Source of the DNA: Ramlibacter alkalitolerans
GTDB taxonomy: Bacteria; Pseudomonadota; Gammaproteobacteria; Burkholderiales; Burkholderiaceae_C
DNA: 64,000 nucleotides
Assembly: GCF_016722765.1 (NCBI RefSeq)
Contig: NZ_JAEQND010000008.1
Location: 1-64,000 of the forward strand
Direction of reading: 5' to 3'
Made by a program: the position numbers and the translations under genes. Every line of letters begins with the position of its first letter. The stretch's first letter is position 1. The notes under the pieces are model-generated. The model had not been told where the DNA came from. It worked only from the letters and a program-made list of their open reading frames with translations, and searched no databases. Shown piece after piece: positions 27,204 to 35,552 of this stretch.

Positions 27204-27707
27204 TTGGCCGCCGCTCTGGAATCATTCGACGCCGATGCCATCGATTTGGCCCTGCTCGAGCAGCTTCAAAGCGACAGCTCCCTGAGCAACCAGGACCTCG
27301 CCGCCAAGGTCCACATCTCCCCGGCCACCTGCCTGCGGCGGGTGAAGCGCCTGCGCGAAGCCGGGCTGATCGAGCGCGAGATGGCGATCCTGAACCCGGA
27401 GCGCCTTGCCGCCACCCTGGGGCACGGGCTGGAAGCGGTGGTGGAGGTCTCGCTCGATCGCCAGGGCAGCGCCGAACAGGAGGCCTTCGAACAGCGCGTG
27501 ATCGCCGACGAGGCCGTGCAGCAGTGCTACCGCGTCTCCCCGGGCCCGGATTTCATCCTGATCGTGCACGCGCGCGACATGCCGGACTACCTGGCGCTGG
27601 CCCAGCGGCTGTTCACCAGCGACGCCAACGTGCGCAACGTGAAGGCCTTCTTCTCGGTCAAGCGGGCGAAATTCCGGCCTCGGATCCCGGTGCCGCGCCG
27701 GGCCTAG
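27204..27707 (+). CDS. Lrp/AsnC-family transcriptional regulator
   Basis: This 167-residue regulator has an N-terminal helix-turn-helix (residues about 10-60: DLALLEQLQSDSSLSNQDLA, then ISPATCLRRVKRLREAGLI) and a RAM ligand-binding domain with CYRVSPGPDFILIVHARDM and a C-terminal FFSVKRAKFRP. No ATG is available upstream of the domain, and TTG 27204 is the only sensible start; no strong ribosome binding site is seen. It is divergent from glmS across an AT-rich gap. Members of the family usually regulate themselves and amino acid metabolism genes. Confidence 0.88.
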   Translation: MAAALESFDADAIDLALLEQLQSDSSLSNQDLAAKVHISPATCLRRVKRLREAGLIEREMAILNPERLAATLGHGLEAVVEVSLDRQGSAEQEAFEQRVIADEAVQQCYRVSPGPDFILIVHARDMPDYLALAQRLFTSDANVRNVKAFFSVKRAKFRPRIPVPRRA

Positions 27708-27799
27708 GGGCCGAGGTCGCGGCGGAGTTTCCCGTGCCCCGCGTCGGACTTCGGCCTTGGGAGGTGCATCCATCCGCCGGCCCGGGCACAATCGGGCAA

Positions 27800-28015
27800 A
27801 TGCCAGTGCACAACAAGGCCGCCCTCGCCGAGGAGCTTGCCGCGATCCAGGTCAGTCCCGAGGACGCCGAAGTCCTCAGCCCCAAGGAACAGGAAAAAGA
27901 GCGCCTCGCGCTGCTCGAGGAGCAGAAGAAGCGAAGCTGGATGGAGCAGACCGCCCACCAACTCGCCGGGCGCATCCCCATTTCCGTGTTCGCGCTCGGG
28001 CAGCTCGTCGGCTGA
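27800..28015 (+). CDS. Small coiled-coil protein of unknown function
   Basis: The 71-residue product is highly charged. Residues 20-50 (AEVLSPKEQEKERLALLEEQ) form a probable coiled coil, and a hydrophobic C-terminus follows (IPISVFALGQLVG). There is no signal peptide or known domain. It starts at ATG 27800 and lies 16 bp before the M23 peptidase gene in the same direction, so the two may be co-transcribed. I do not recognise it. Confidence 0.55.
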   Translation: MPVHNKAALAEELAAIQVSPEDAEVLSPKEQEKERLALLEEQKKRSWMEQTAHQLAGRIPISVFALGQLVG

Positions 28016-28031
28016 GCGAAAGAAGCAGCCG

Positions 28032-29012
28032 ATGCGCTGGCCGGCGGCCGTCCTGCGGGGCCTGCTGCTGGTCTTCCTGCCCGTCCCGGCGCTGCCGCAA
28101 GCCCTGAGCCTGGCGCTGCCGATCCAGTGCCGGCCGGGTGTCGACTGCGAGATCCAGAACTACGTGGACCGCGATCCGGGCCCCGGCGCGCGGGACTACC
28201 AGTGCGGCTCGCGCAGCTACCAGGGCCACGACGGCGTCGATTTCCGCCTGCCGGATCTCGCCCGCCAGCGTGAAGGCGTCGCCGTGCTGGCGGCGGCCGA
28301 CGGCGAAGTCGCGCGCCTGCGCGACGGCGTCGCGGATGTCTCCGTCCGCGCCACCGGGACGTCCGCCGTCGAAGGTCGCGAATGCGGCAACGGCGTGGTC
28401 CTGCGCCACGAGGCCGGCTTCGAGACGCAGTACTGCCACCTGGCCCGGGGCAGCATCGCCGTGCGCGTCGGCCAGCGGGTGAGCGCGGGCCATGTCCTCG
28501 GCCGCGTCGGCCTCTCCGGCCGCACGGAATACCCGCACCTGCACTTCACGGTACGACGAGGCCGGTCGCTCGTCGACCCCTTCGCCCATGGCGCGCCGCC
28601 GGGCACCTGCCAGCCGGGCCAGAGCCTCTGGCAGCCCGCGTTGCGCGAGGCGCTCGCGTACAAGGCGCGCTCGGTGCTGAACACCGGCTTCTCCGCCCGA
28701 GCGCTCGCCATCGAGGCCATCGATGAAGGGCCGGAGCTGCCCACCCCGCAATCCGCGGCCCTCCTGGCCTACGCGCGGGCCATCGGCCTGAAGGCCGGGG
28801 ACGTGCAGACCATCACCCTGAAGGCACCGGACGGGGCCGTGCTTGCCTCCAGCACGGCGCAGCCGCTGCCGCGCGACCAGGCCCAGAGCATGGTGTTCGC
28901 CGGCGTGCGCCGGCCCGCCACCGGCTGGCCCAGGGGCCAGTACCGCGGCGAGTACGTCGTGCGCCGCGACGGCCAGGAGGTGCTGGCCCGGAACTTCGCC
29001 TTCTCGCTCTAG
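28032..29012 (+). CDS. M23-family metallopeptidase (LytM domain), exported
   Basis: The 326-residue protein has a signal peptide (LRGLLLVFLPVPALPQA) and a LytM/M23 domain with zinc ligands His66 and Asp70 in GHDGVDFRLPD, His136 in YCHL and His169/His171 in YPHLHFTVR. All the expected metal ligands are present, so peptidoglycan cross-link hydrolysis is likely rather than an activator role. The C-terminal 130 residues form a separate beta-rich domain (GDVQTITLKAPDGAVLASST) that I do not recognise. It sits between glmS and glmU, two wall-precursor genes. Confidence 0.88.
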   Translation: MRWPAAVLRGLLLVFLPVPALPQALSLALPIQCRPGVDCEIQNYVDRDPGPGARDYQCGSRSYQGHDGVDFRLPDLARQREGVAVLAAADGEVARLRDGVADVSVRATGTSAVEGRECGNGVVLRHEAGFETQYCHLARGSIAVRVGQRVSAGHVLGRVGLSGRTEYPHLHFTVRRGRSLVDPFAHGAPPGTCQPGQSLWQPALREALAYKARSVLNTGFSARALAIEAIDEGPELPTPQSAALLAYARAIGLKAGDVQTITLKAPDGAVLASSTAQPLPRDQAQSMVFAGVRRPATGWPRGQYRGEYVVRRDGQEVLARNFAFSL

Positions 29013-29288
29013 CTCAGTGCTAGCGATCGGCGCTGGTGCGGTGTGTGCCGCGCTGCGCTGATGGCCCCCGGTCCGGCACAGGACGGATTTGTCCGCCACA
29101 CTCCATGTCCCCCGGCGCGGTTGAGAGCACGGGCCTTGGCTGATGCCGCGCCCGCGCCTCCTCCTTGACTTCCGGAGGCGGACAAACCCGTCCTGCGCCT
29201 GCGCGGCGGGATGGTCCGGCGATCGACCTCCGAGAAGGCCGTGACGCAGCGCTGCGCCGTGCGGCGGGCCCAGCGGCGTACCCGGCGC
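29013..29288. repeat. Intergenic inverted repeat between M23 peptidase and glmU
   Basis: The sequence at 29079-29097, CAGGACGGATTTGTCCGCC, returns as its complement at 29177-29195, with a single mismatch and a 79-bp loop. The genes on both sides point toward it. It may act as a bidirectional terminator or be a mobile-repeat remnant. I see no gene in the rest of the gap. Confidence 0.6.
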
Positions 29289-30689
29289 CTACTTCGGCGC
29301 CTTCTTCGGCCGCGACCAGTTCGTGATGCTCACCTGCCGCGCCCGTGCGACCGTGAGCACACCGGCCTCCGTGTTCCGGTTCACCACCGATCCGGCACCG
29401 ACGGTGCCGCCGGCCGCGATGGTCACCGGCGCGACCAGCACGCAGTTGCTGCCCACGTGCACGTCCGCCTCGATCACGGTGCGGTGCTTGTTGGCGCCGT
29501 CGTAGTTGGCCGTGATGCTGCCGGCGCCGTAGTTCACCCGCTCGCCGACGACCGAGTCGCCCAGATAGGCCAGGTGGTTCGCCTTGGCGCCGCGCGCCAG
29601 GGTCGAATTCTTCACCTCGACGAAGTTGCCGATGTGCACCTCCGGGCCGAGCCTGGCGCCGGGCCGCAGCCGCGCGAACGGCCCGATCAGGGCGCCCTCG
29701 CCGATCTCCACCCCGGCGCTTTCGCCGTCGATGTGCGTGTAGGCCTGCAGCACCGCGCCGGCCGCGATGCGGGCGTTGGCGATCACGCAGTTGGGGCCGA
29801 TGCGCACGTTGTCGCCCAGGACCACGTCGCCTTCGAACACGCAGTTGACGTCGATCTCCACGTCCTGCCCGCAGGTGAGCCGGCCACGCACGTCGAAGCG
29901 CGCCGGGTCCGCGAGCCGCACGCCCTGCTCCATCAGGGCCCGCGCCTGGCGCAGCTGGTAGGCCCGTTCGAGTTGCGCGAGCTGCAGCGGGCTGTTGACG
30001 CCCTCGACCTCCACGGGCTCCGCGGCGTGCGCCGCCACCACCGGGCAGCCATCCTGCACCGCCAGCTGCACGACGTCGGTCAGGTAGTACTCGCCCTGGG
30101 CGTTGTCGTTGGTCAGGCGCGCCAGCCAGTCCTTGAGGCGCTGCGAAGGCACGGCCATGAAGCCGGTGTAGACCTCGCGGATGGCGCGCTGCGCGTGGCT
30201 CGCGTCCTTGTGTTCCACGATCGCCTGCACGGCGTCGCCGGAGCGCACGATGCGGCCGTAGCCGATGGGATCCGCCATCTCGATCGTCAGCAGCGCGAGC
30301 CGCTCGCCGCCGCACTTGTCCACCAGCGCCTGCAGCGTTTCCGGCCGCACCAGCGGCACGTCGCCATTGAGGATCAGCGCGATGCCGTCATCGGGCAGCA
30401 CCGGCACCACCTGCTGCACGGCGTGGCCGGTGCCCAGTTGCGGCTCCTGGCGCACGAAGTCGGGCACCGGCCGACCGGCGGCGGTGGCGGACTCGCGCAG
30501 CCAGGCTTCGACGCCCTCGGCGCCGTGGCCCGTGATCACGATCGTGCGGCGCGCGTCGAGCGCCTGCGCGGTCTCGATCACGTGCGCGATGAGGGGGCGG
30601 CCCCCCAGCTTGTGCAATACCTTGGGCGTGCGGCTTTTCATCCGCGTCCCCTTGCCGGCGGCCATGACCACCACGTCGACTGCTTTCAT
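29289..30689 (-). CDS. glmU: Bifunctional GlcNAc-1-P uridyltransferase / GlcN-1-P acetyltransferase
   Basis: GlmU acetylates glucosamine 1-phosphate and couples it to UTP to give UDP-GlcNAc. The 466-residue protein starts MKAVDVVVMAAGKGTRMKS, the nucleotidyltransferase signature, and has LNGDVPLVRPET as the metal-binding segment. From about residue 240 it shows left-handed hexapeptide repeats (IGPNCVIANARIAAGAVL) and the acetyltransferase motif NFVEVKNSTLARGAKANHLAY. It is divergent from a lipoprotein gene across only 18 bp. With glmS nearby, only glmM is missing from the pathway in this window. Confidence 0.97.
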   Translation of the reverse strand: MKAVDVVVMAAGKGTRMKSRTPKVLHKLGGRPLIAHVIETAQALDARRTIVITGHGAEGVEAWLRESATAAGRPVPDFVRQEPQLGTGHAVQQVVPVLPDDGIALILNGDVPLVRPETLQALVDKCGGERLALLTIEMADPIGYGRIVRSGDAVQAIVEHKDASHAQRAIREVYTGFMAVPSQRLKDWLARLTNDNAQGEYYLTDVVQLAVQDGCPVVAAHAAEPVEVEGVNSPLQLAQLERAYQLRQARALMEQGVRLADPARFDVRGRLTCGQDVEIDVNCVFEGDVVLGDNVRIGPNCVIANARIAAGAVLQAYTHIDGESAGVEIGEGALIGPFARLRPGARLGPEVHIGNFVEVKNSTLARGAKANHLAYLGDSVVGERVNYGAGSITANYDGANKHRTVIEADVHVGSNCVLVAPVTIAAGGTVGAGSVVNRNTEAGVLTVARARQVSITNWSRPKKAPK

Positions 30690-30707
30690 TCGGTACCCTT
30701 CGTGTCC

Positions 30708-31586
30708 ATGAACTGGCTGGTTCCCACCCGCATCGGCGGAATTATCCTTGCGCTCGGCCTCGCGCTGGCGCTGTCCGCCTGCAGCACCATCAAGCTGGGC
30801 TACATGAACGTGCCGCACCTGGCGTGGTGGTGGCTCGACGGTTATGCGGACTTCAGCGACGACCAGGAACCGCGCGTACGCGACGCCATCGCCGCCCTGC
30901 ACGCCTGGCATCGGCGCAACGAGCTGCCCCGCCTGGCCGAGCTGCTGGCGCGCATGGAGCAGATGGCCGGCAGCGACATCACGCCGCAGCAGGCCTGCAG
31001 CGTGGTGCAGGAGGTGCAGGCGCGGCTGCAGGCCGTCGCGCGGCAGATGGAGCCCTCGGCGGTGGCGCTGGCCGCCACGCTCAGGCAGCCCCAGCTGCGC
31101 CACGTCGCGCGCAAGTTCCGCAGCAACAACGAGCGCTTCCGCAAGGAATGGATCGCGCTGCCGCCCGAGGAGCAGCTCGCCAGGCGCTACGAGCAGACGC
31201 TGGACCGCATGGAGTCCATCTACGGCACGCTCGAGGCGCCGCAGCGCCAGGTGCTGCGGCAGCGCCTCGCCGCCACCAGCTGGGACCCGAACCGCATGCT
31301 GGCCCGCTGGCAGGCGCGCCAGCAGGACCTGCTGCAGATCATGACGCGCGTGTCGCAGGGCCTGCCGGCCGCGGAGGGCGGCGCGCAGCTGCGTGGCTGG
31401 TTCGACCGGCTGGAGCGACCCGCGGACCCGGCCTACCGCGCCTACCAGGAGGCGCTGCTGCAGGAAGGCTGCGCCACCTTCGCGGCGGTGCACCAGGTCA
31501 CCACGCCGGCGCAGCGCGAGCAGGCCGTGCGGCGGCTGCGCGCCTGGCAACGCGACCTGCGCGACCTGTCCGAGCAGCAGCCGTGA
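30708..31586 (+). CDS. DUF6279 family lipoprotein
   Basis: The 292-residue protein has a lipoprotein signal ending at ALSAC (lipobox Cys25), followed by TIKLGYMNVPHLAWWWLDGY, a conserved start of DUF6279. The rest is almost wholly helical and charged. Such proteins are predicted to sit in the outer or inner membrane periplasmic face; their function is unknown. It is 18 bp from the divergent glmU and overlaps the MFS transporter gene by 4 bp. Confidence 0.85.
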   Translation: MNWLVPTRIGGIILALGLALALSACSTIKLGYMNVPHLAWWWLDGYADFSDDQEPRVRDAIAALHAWHRRNELPRLAELLARMEQMAGSDITPQQACSVVQEVQARLQAVARQMEPSAVALAATLRQPQLRHVARKFRSNNERFRKEWIALPPEEQLARRYEQTLDRMESIYGTLEAPQRQVLRQRLAATSWDPNRMLARWQARQQDLLQIMTRVSQGLPAAEGGAQLRGWFDRLERPADPAYRAYQEALLQEGCATFAAVHQVTTPAQREQAVRRLRAWQRDLRDLSEQQP

Positions 31587-32728
31587 CGGCCGCCGCCTCG
31601 CGCCTGGCGCTGCTGTGGCGGCTGGGCGCGGCGACCACGCTGATCGTCACCGCATCCGCCATGGTGGGGCCCGTGCTGGCCGTGCTGCTGCAGCAGGCAG
31701 GGCACGGCACGGCCTTCATCGGCACCTTCTCGATGCTGCCCTTCCTGATGGTCGGCCTGCTGATCCCGCTGATGCCGCGCGTCCTGCTGCGCTGGGGCAC
31801 GATCGCCTGCTACCGCGCCGGCGCGGTGCTGCAGCTCGCGGGGATCGTCGGATATGCGCTCTCGGACAGCCTCGCGGTGTGGGCGCTGTCGTCGGTCGTG
31901 ATCGGCATCGGCGCGGCGGCGCTGTGGAACACCACCGAGGCGCTGCTCGCCGAGGAAGCGCCGCCCGAGATGCGCGGCCGCGTGATGGGGCTGTACCAGA
32001 CCTCGCTCGGCGCCGCGCTGGCGGTCGGGCCCTTCCTGCCGGGCGTGCTGCGGCTGCAGGCGCCCACGGTCTTGTGGCTGGCCGTGGCGATGGTGGCGGG
32101 CTGCCTGCTGCTCGCCGTCACGGCGCCGGCCCACGAGCCGCACGCCGTGGCCCGGCCGCACACCGGGACGCTGCACGCTTTCCGCACCGTGCCCTGGCTG
32201 GCGCTGCTCGCGTTCTGCGGCGGGGTGTTCGAGGCGGGCCTGGGCGCCGTGGGCGCGGCGCATGCATCGGCCTCGGGCCTGAGCCTGCGCAGTGCCACCA
32301 CGGTGGCGGGCGCCATCGGCTTCGGCAGCTTCCTGTTCCAGTACCCCGCCGGCTGGGCGGCGGACCGCTTCGCGCTGCGGCGCGTGTTCACGGGGGCGGC
32401 GCTGCTGCTGCTGCTGGCGAGCATCGCGATGGGATTCGCGGACCAGGCGCCCTGGCTGCTGTGGGCCTGCGGCCTGGTGTGGGGCGGCGTGGGGGGTGCG
32501 CTGTACACGCTCACCATGGTGCAGGTGGCGCACGCCTTCGCCGGCCGCGCCACCGCCGGCGGCGCCGCCGCGATGATCAGCGGCTACACGTGGGGAGGAA
32601 CGCTGGGGCCCGTGGCCAGCGGCTCGGCCCTGCAGGGTGGCGGCGCTCCGGGCCTCGCCCTCGTGCTGGCATTGCTGGCGCTGGCGGCGCTTGCGGCCGC
32701 CCGGCGGGCGGTCAGCGCCGAGGCCTGA
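31583..32728 (+). CDS. Major facilitator superfamily transporter
   Basis: The 381-residue protein has about twelve hydrophobic segments in two halves, separated by a hydrophilic loop near residues 180-200 (APAHEPHAVARPHTGTLHAF). The first half contains LAEEAPPEMRGRVMGLYQ, an MFS A-like loop with the charged RGRVMG turn, and the second half has YPAGWAADRFALRRVF. It starts at a GTG that overlaps the lipoprotein stop. The substrate is not identifiable. It could export a drug or metabolite. Confidence 0.85.
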   Translation: MTAAASRLALLWRLGAATTLIVTASAMVGPVLAVLLQQAGHGTAFIGTFSMLPFLMVGLLIPLMPRVLLRWGTIACYRAGAVLQLAGIVGYALSDSLAVWALSSVVIGIGAAALWNTTEALLAEEAPPEMRGRVMGLYQTSLGAALAVGPFLPGVLRLQAPTVLWLAVAMVAGCLLLAVTAPAHEPHAVARPHTGTLHAFRTVPWLALLAFCGGVFEAGLGAVGAAHASASGLSLRSATTVAGAIGFGSFLFQYPAGWAADRFALRRVFTGAALLLLLASIAMGFADQAPWLLWACGLVWGGVGGALYTLTMVQVAHAFAGRATAGGAAAMISGYTWGGTLGPVASGSALQGGGAPGLALVLALLALAALAAARRAVSAEA

Positions 32729-32764
32729 CGCCCGCCACCCGCATGAAGGCCTGCGGCGCCTGCG

Positions 32765-33070
32765 TCAGTGCTCGCCCTTGGAGTGCGACTTGCCCTCGCG
32801 CTCGGCCTGTTCCAGCTCGCGCGCTTCGGATTCCGAGCGCGGCTTGGCCGCTTCGGCGTCGGCCTGCACGTCGGCCTTGTCCAGGTAGCCCTTGATGTTC
32901 TTCTGGTAGTCGCGGGAAGCGCTGTAGCTGCCCTCGCCCTCGACCTGGCCACCCTGCTGGGCCTGGCCGCGGGACTGGAAATCGGTGTCGCCGGCGCGCT
33001 GCTGCTGCGGGTCGCTGTCGCGTTGGGGTTGCTGCTGCAGGCTGCGGGGGGCGGACTTGTCGTTCGGCAT
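32765..33070 (-). CDS. Small hydrophilic hypothetical protein
   Basis: The 101-residue product is disordered in its first half, rich in Gln, Asp and Arg (PRSLQQQPQRDSDPQQQRAG), then has a conserved-looking core GEGSYSASRDYQKNIKGYLD and a charged helical tail (ESEARELEQAEREGKSHSKG). ATG 33070 follows an AGGAGC site. It has no signal peptide or membrane span. I have the impression that similar small proteins occur widely in Comamonadaceae, but I know no function. It converges on the MFS gene. Confidence 0.7.
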   Translation of the reverse strand: MPNDKSAPRSLQQQPQRDSDPQQQRAGDTDFQSRGQAQQGGQVEGEGSYSASRDYQKNIKGYLDKADVQADAEAAKPRSESEARELEQAEREGKSHSKGEH

Positions 33071-33318
33071 GGACGGTGCTCCTCTTGGACGCGGCATGGA
33101 TGCTTGCCGCCTGTCCAGCTTAGGAAGGCACCGGGAGCGGGGGTGTGGGTGGGGAGAGGGGGGTGGTGTAGTCGCGGGACTACAGGCGGCTCGATCGCTG
33201 GGGTTCGCGCGCTACGCGGCTCACCGCCAGCCTACAAGGATGCGCGCCACGCGTAGGCTGGCGGTGAGCCGCGCCAGCGCGAACCCCAGCAATGCAGGCG
33301 CAGCGCACCCCAGCGCAC
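33071..33318. repeat. REP-like inverted repeat pair
   Basis: Two inverted copies of the window's recurrent element lie here: 33197-33235 (starting GCTGGGGTTCGCGCGCTACG) and 33253-33290 (starting GTAGGCTGGCGGTGAGCCGC), separated by 17 bp. Together they can form a long hairpin between two minus-strand genes. No gene is seen in the rest of the gap. Confidence 0.8.
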
Positions 33319-34317
33319 TCACGCCTGCAGCGACGCCCACATCTCCTTGTCCCGCTCCGCCGTCCACACCCGCGGATTCTTCAAACCGCGCGCCTCGTCG
33401 TACGCCCGGCTCACGTCGAAGGGCAGGCAATGCTCGTAGATGAACACGTTGCCGAACACCGGGTCCATCGCCTTGCGCGTGTGCGCCATCGTGGCCTTCA
33501 GGTCCATGTTGGCGGCCGCCGCTTCCTTCGCGCAGCGATAGAGCGTCTCGACCCACTGCCTGGTGTAGTCCAGGCCGCGCGTCACGCCCTCCGCGCCCTT
33601 GAGCGCCTCGCCGCGACCGGGCACCAGCGCCTCGGCGCCCAGCGCCCGCAGCGCCTCCAGCGTCGCCGGCCACTCCTCCAGGTGGGCGTCGCCGGTGTAG
33701 ACGCCGGCGTTGTATTCGACCAGGTCACCCGAGAACAGCACCTTCTCGGACTCGACCCAGGCGATCGTGTCGCCGCGCGTATGGCCCCAGCCCGGCGACC
33801 AGATCTGCACCTTCACGCCACCCAGGTCGAGCGTGAGCTTGCCCGGCTTCTCCCCGCGGGTCGGGTCGCCCCCGCCGATCACCATCGTCGGCCAAGTCAG
33901 GCCCGGCACCGACTCGGCGTTGCGGAACAGGCGCGGGAAGCGGTCCATCTCCGACTGCATGTCTTCCTTGCCGCGCTCCACGATCAGCTCGTAGGTGCCC
34001 TGGCTGGCGATGATCTCCGTCGCGCCCTCGTCGAAATAGGCGCTGGCGCCGAGCACCCGCACCGCGTGGTAGTGCGTGAGCAGCACGTACTTGATCGGCT
34101 TGTCGCTCACGCTGCGGATGTGCGCGATCAGGTCGCGCGCCATGGCCGGCGTGGCGGTGGCGTCGCTGACCAGGATGAACTGGTCGCCGATGATCACGCC
34201 GGAATTCGGGTCGCCTTCGGCGGTGTAGGCCCAGCAGTGCGGCGACAGTTGCTCGAAGGTGATCTTCTTGTCCGCCAGGTCGGCCTGGCTCGCGAATGCC
34301 TTGGTCATGGCGGGCAT
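33319..34317 (-). CDS. MBL-fold metallo-hydrolase relative with altered metal motif
   Basis: The 332-residue protein has the metallo-beta-lactamase fold: VIIGDQFILVSDATAT near the N-terminus, GHTRGDTIAWVES (His179) and KVLFSGDLVEY (Asp198). The usual HxHxDH motif is replaced by THYHAVRVLG (His82 and His84 kept, the Asp and His changed to Val and Arg). It may bind one metal, or have another activity than hydrolysis. ATG 34308 is an alternative start. It precedes the repeat pair and lies 18 bp after gluconokinase on the same strand. Confidence 0.8.
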   Translation of the reverse strand: MPAMTKAFASQADLADKKITFEQLSPHCWAYTAEGDPNSGVIIGDQFILVSDATATPAMARDLIAHIRSVSDKPIKYVLLTHYHAVRVLGASAYFDEGATEIIASQGTYELIVERGKEDMQSEMDRFPRLFRNAESVPGLTWPTMVIGGGDPTRGEKPGKLTLDLGGVKVQIWSPGWGHTRGDTIAWVESEKVLFSGDLVEYNAGVYTGDAHLEEWPATLEALRALGAEALVPGRGEALKGAEGVTRGLDYTRQWVETLYRCAKEAAAANMDLKATMAHTRKAMDPVFGNVFIYEHCLPFDVSRAYDEARGLKNPRVWTAERDKEMWASLQA

Positions 34318-34335
34318 TCTAGGGCGCGCGCTGCG

Positions 34336-34881
34336 TCATGCGCCGCTCGGCGCCAGGGCCGGAGACTCCAGCCAGCGCAGCGCCGCCTCGACGATGCGGT
34401 CGACGTGCAGCGTCGCATCCGCCACGTGCACGAGCGGCTCGCGCGCAGGATCTTCCAGCGCCTCGAAGTCCCCCGCCACCAGGCTGGGCGGATAGAAATG
34501 ATCGGTGCGCGCGGACACGCGCTCCAGCGCCTGGTGCGGCGTGAGCGCCAGTTGCAGGAAGTGCAGCCGGCGGGCACCGGCACGCAGCAGTTCGCGATCG
34601 CCCCGCCGCAGCGCGGAGCAGGACAGCACCGCGCCGCGGGGGCGCGCCTGCAGTTCCTGCGCGAGCTGCCGCAGCCAGGCGGCGCGGTCTTCGGCGGTGA
34701 GGCGCTCGCCCGCGCGCATCTTGTCGATGTCGCTGGCGGGATGGAAGTCGTCGCCCTCGACCAGCGGCAGCGCCAGCCGTTCGGAAAGCTGCTGCGCGAC
34801 GACCGACTTGCCGCAGCCGGCGACCCCCATCACCACGAGGTGCAGCGGGGATGCGGCAACGGGAGAGGAAGCGTCGGGCAT
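34336..34881 (-). CDS. gntK: Gluconokinase
   Basis: The 181-residue protein is a P-loop gluconokinase, which phosphorylates gluconate to 6-phosphogluconate. Walker A is VVMGVAGCGKSVVAQQL, followed by VEGDDFHPASDIDKMRAGE and SCSALRRGDRELLR, all diagnostic of GntK. Length fits the family. It lies between the metallo-hydrolase relative and a DUF2917 gene on the same strand. It could serve the sugar-acid chemistry suggested by the 17-25 kb operon, though the two are not linked. Confidence 0.92.
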   Translation of the reverse strand: MPDASSPVAASPLHLVVMGVAGCGKSVVAQQLSERLALPLVEGDDFHPASDIDKMRAGERLTAEDRAAWLRQLAQELQARPRGAVLSCSALRRGDRELLRAGARRLHFLQLALTPHQALERVSARTDHFYPPSLVAGDFEALEDPAREPLVHVADATLHVDRIVEAALRWLESPALAPSGA

Positions 34882-34921
34882 GGCGGCGATGATAGACACC
34901 GCCGCCGGGTTGCGGGTGCGC

Positions 34922-35416
34922 TCAGACGGTCGCGCCGCGCCGCGGCAGGTGCCCGCTGCCGCGAACGTGCACGGCCTGCGACGCCACCTGCACCAGCCCC
35001 GTGCCCAGGCTGGCCAGCGCCCGCAGCAGCATCGCCGAGGCGAGCCGCAGGTCCGCCAGTGGTTGCCGCACGGCCGAGAAGTTGATCCGCCGGCGGCGCA
35101 CGGCCACCGTCGCCGTCTCGACCAGCGGATCCCAGGCAAAGTAGGAAGCGCCGGCCGGCATCCAGGCCTCGATCACGACGCGCTCGCCGGCGCGCACGAC
35201 CATGGAGCGGCCGACCTCCAGCACGTGGTCGCCGGCATCGAAGGGCGTGCCGCCGTGGGGGCCGTCCTTGGTGGCCCAGAGGCGCCCGTGGGCGACGCGC
35301 AGGATGCCGTCGGACGCCGGCCGCAAGGTGACCGCGCGGCCGCGGGGCAGCTTCCAGGTGCCCGGCAGCGTGGGGGCGGTCGCGGCGGAGAGCGTGGTGG
35401 CGGTGCGGTCGGTCAT
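34922..35416 (-). CDS. DUF2917 domain protein
   Basis: The 164-residue product has a beta-rich core with GTWKLPRGRAVTLRPASDGI, RLWATKDGP and DAGDHVLEVGRSMVVRAGE, which matches DUF2917, a small cupin-like domain. The C-terminus is a helical hydrophobic stretch. ATG 35416 is preferred to the ATG at 35470 because the core begins soon after it. Function is unknown. It is divergent from a LysR gene 136 bp away. Confidence 0.75.
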   Translation of the reverse strand: MTDRTATTLSAATAPTLPGTWKLPRGRAVTLRPASDGILRVAHGRLWATKDGPHGGTPFDAGDHVLEVGRSMVVRAGERVVIEAWMPAGASYFAWDPLVETATVAVRRRRINFSAVRQPLADLRLASAMLLRALASLGTGLVQVASQAVHVRGSGHLPRRGATV

Positions 35417-35552
35417 GGTCGGCTCCGGTGGGCGCCGCAGTCGGGCGGCGATGGCTTTTCGGAATGGCATGATCCTGCACGCCCCCTTGGCGGTCCAATG
35501 AAATCCGGCTACGCTTTTGATTCGTTTCCCGCATCAATCCGCCGAAGCCGCC

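Noticed and set aside
34922-35470. Longer DUF2917 protein from ATG 35470
   Set aside because: The extra 18 residues are basic and not part of the domain, and ATG 35416 is closer to the conserved core.
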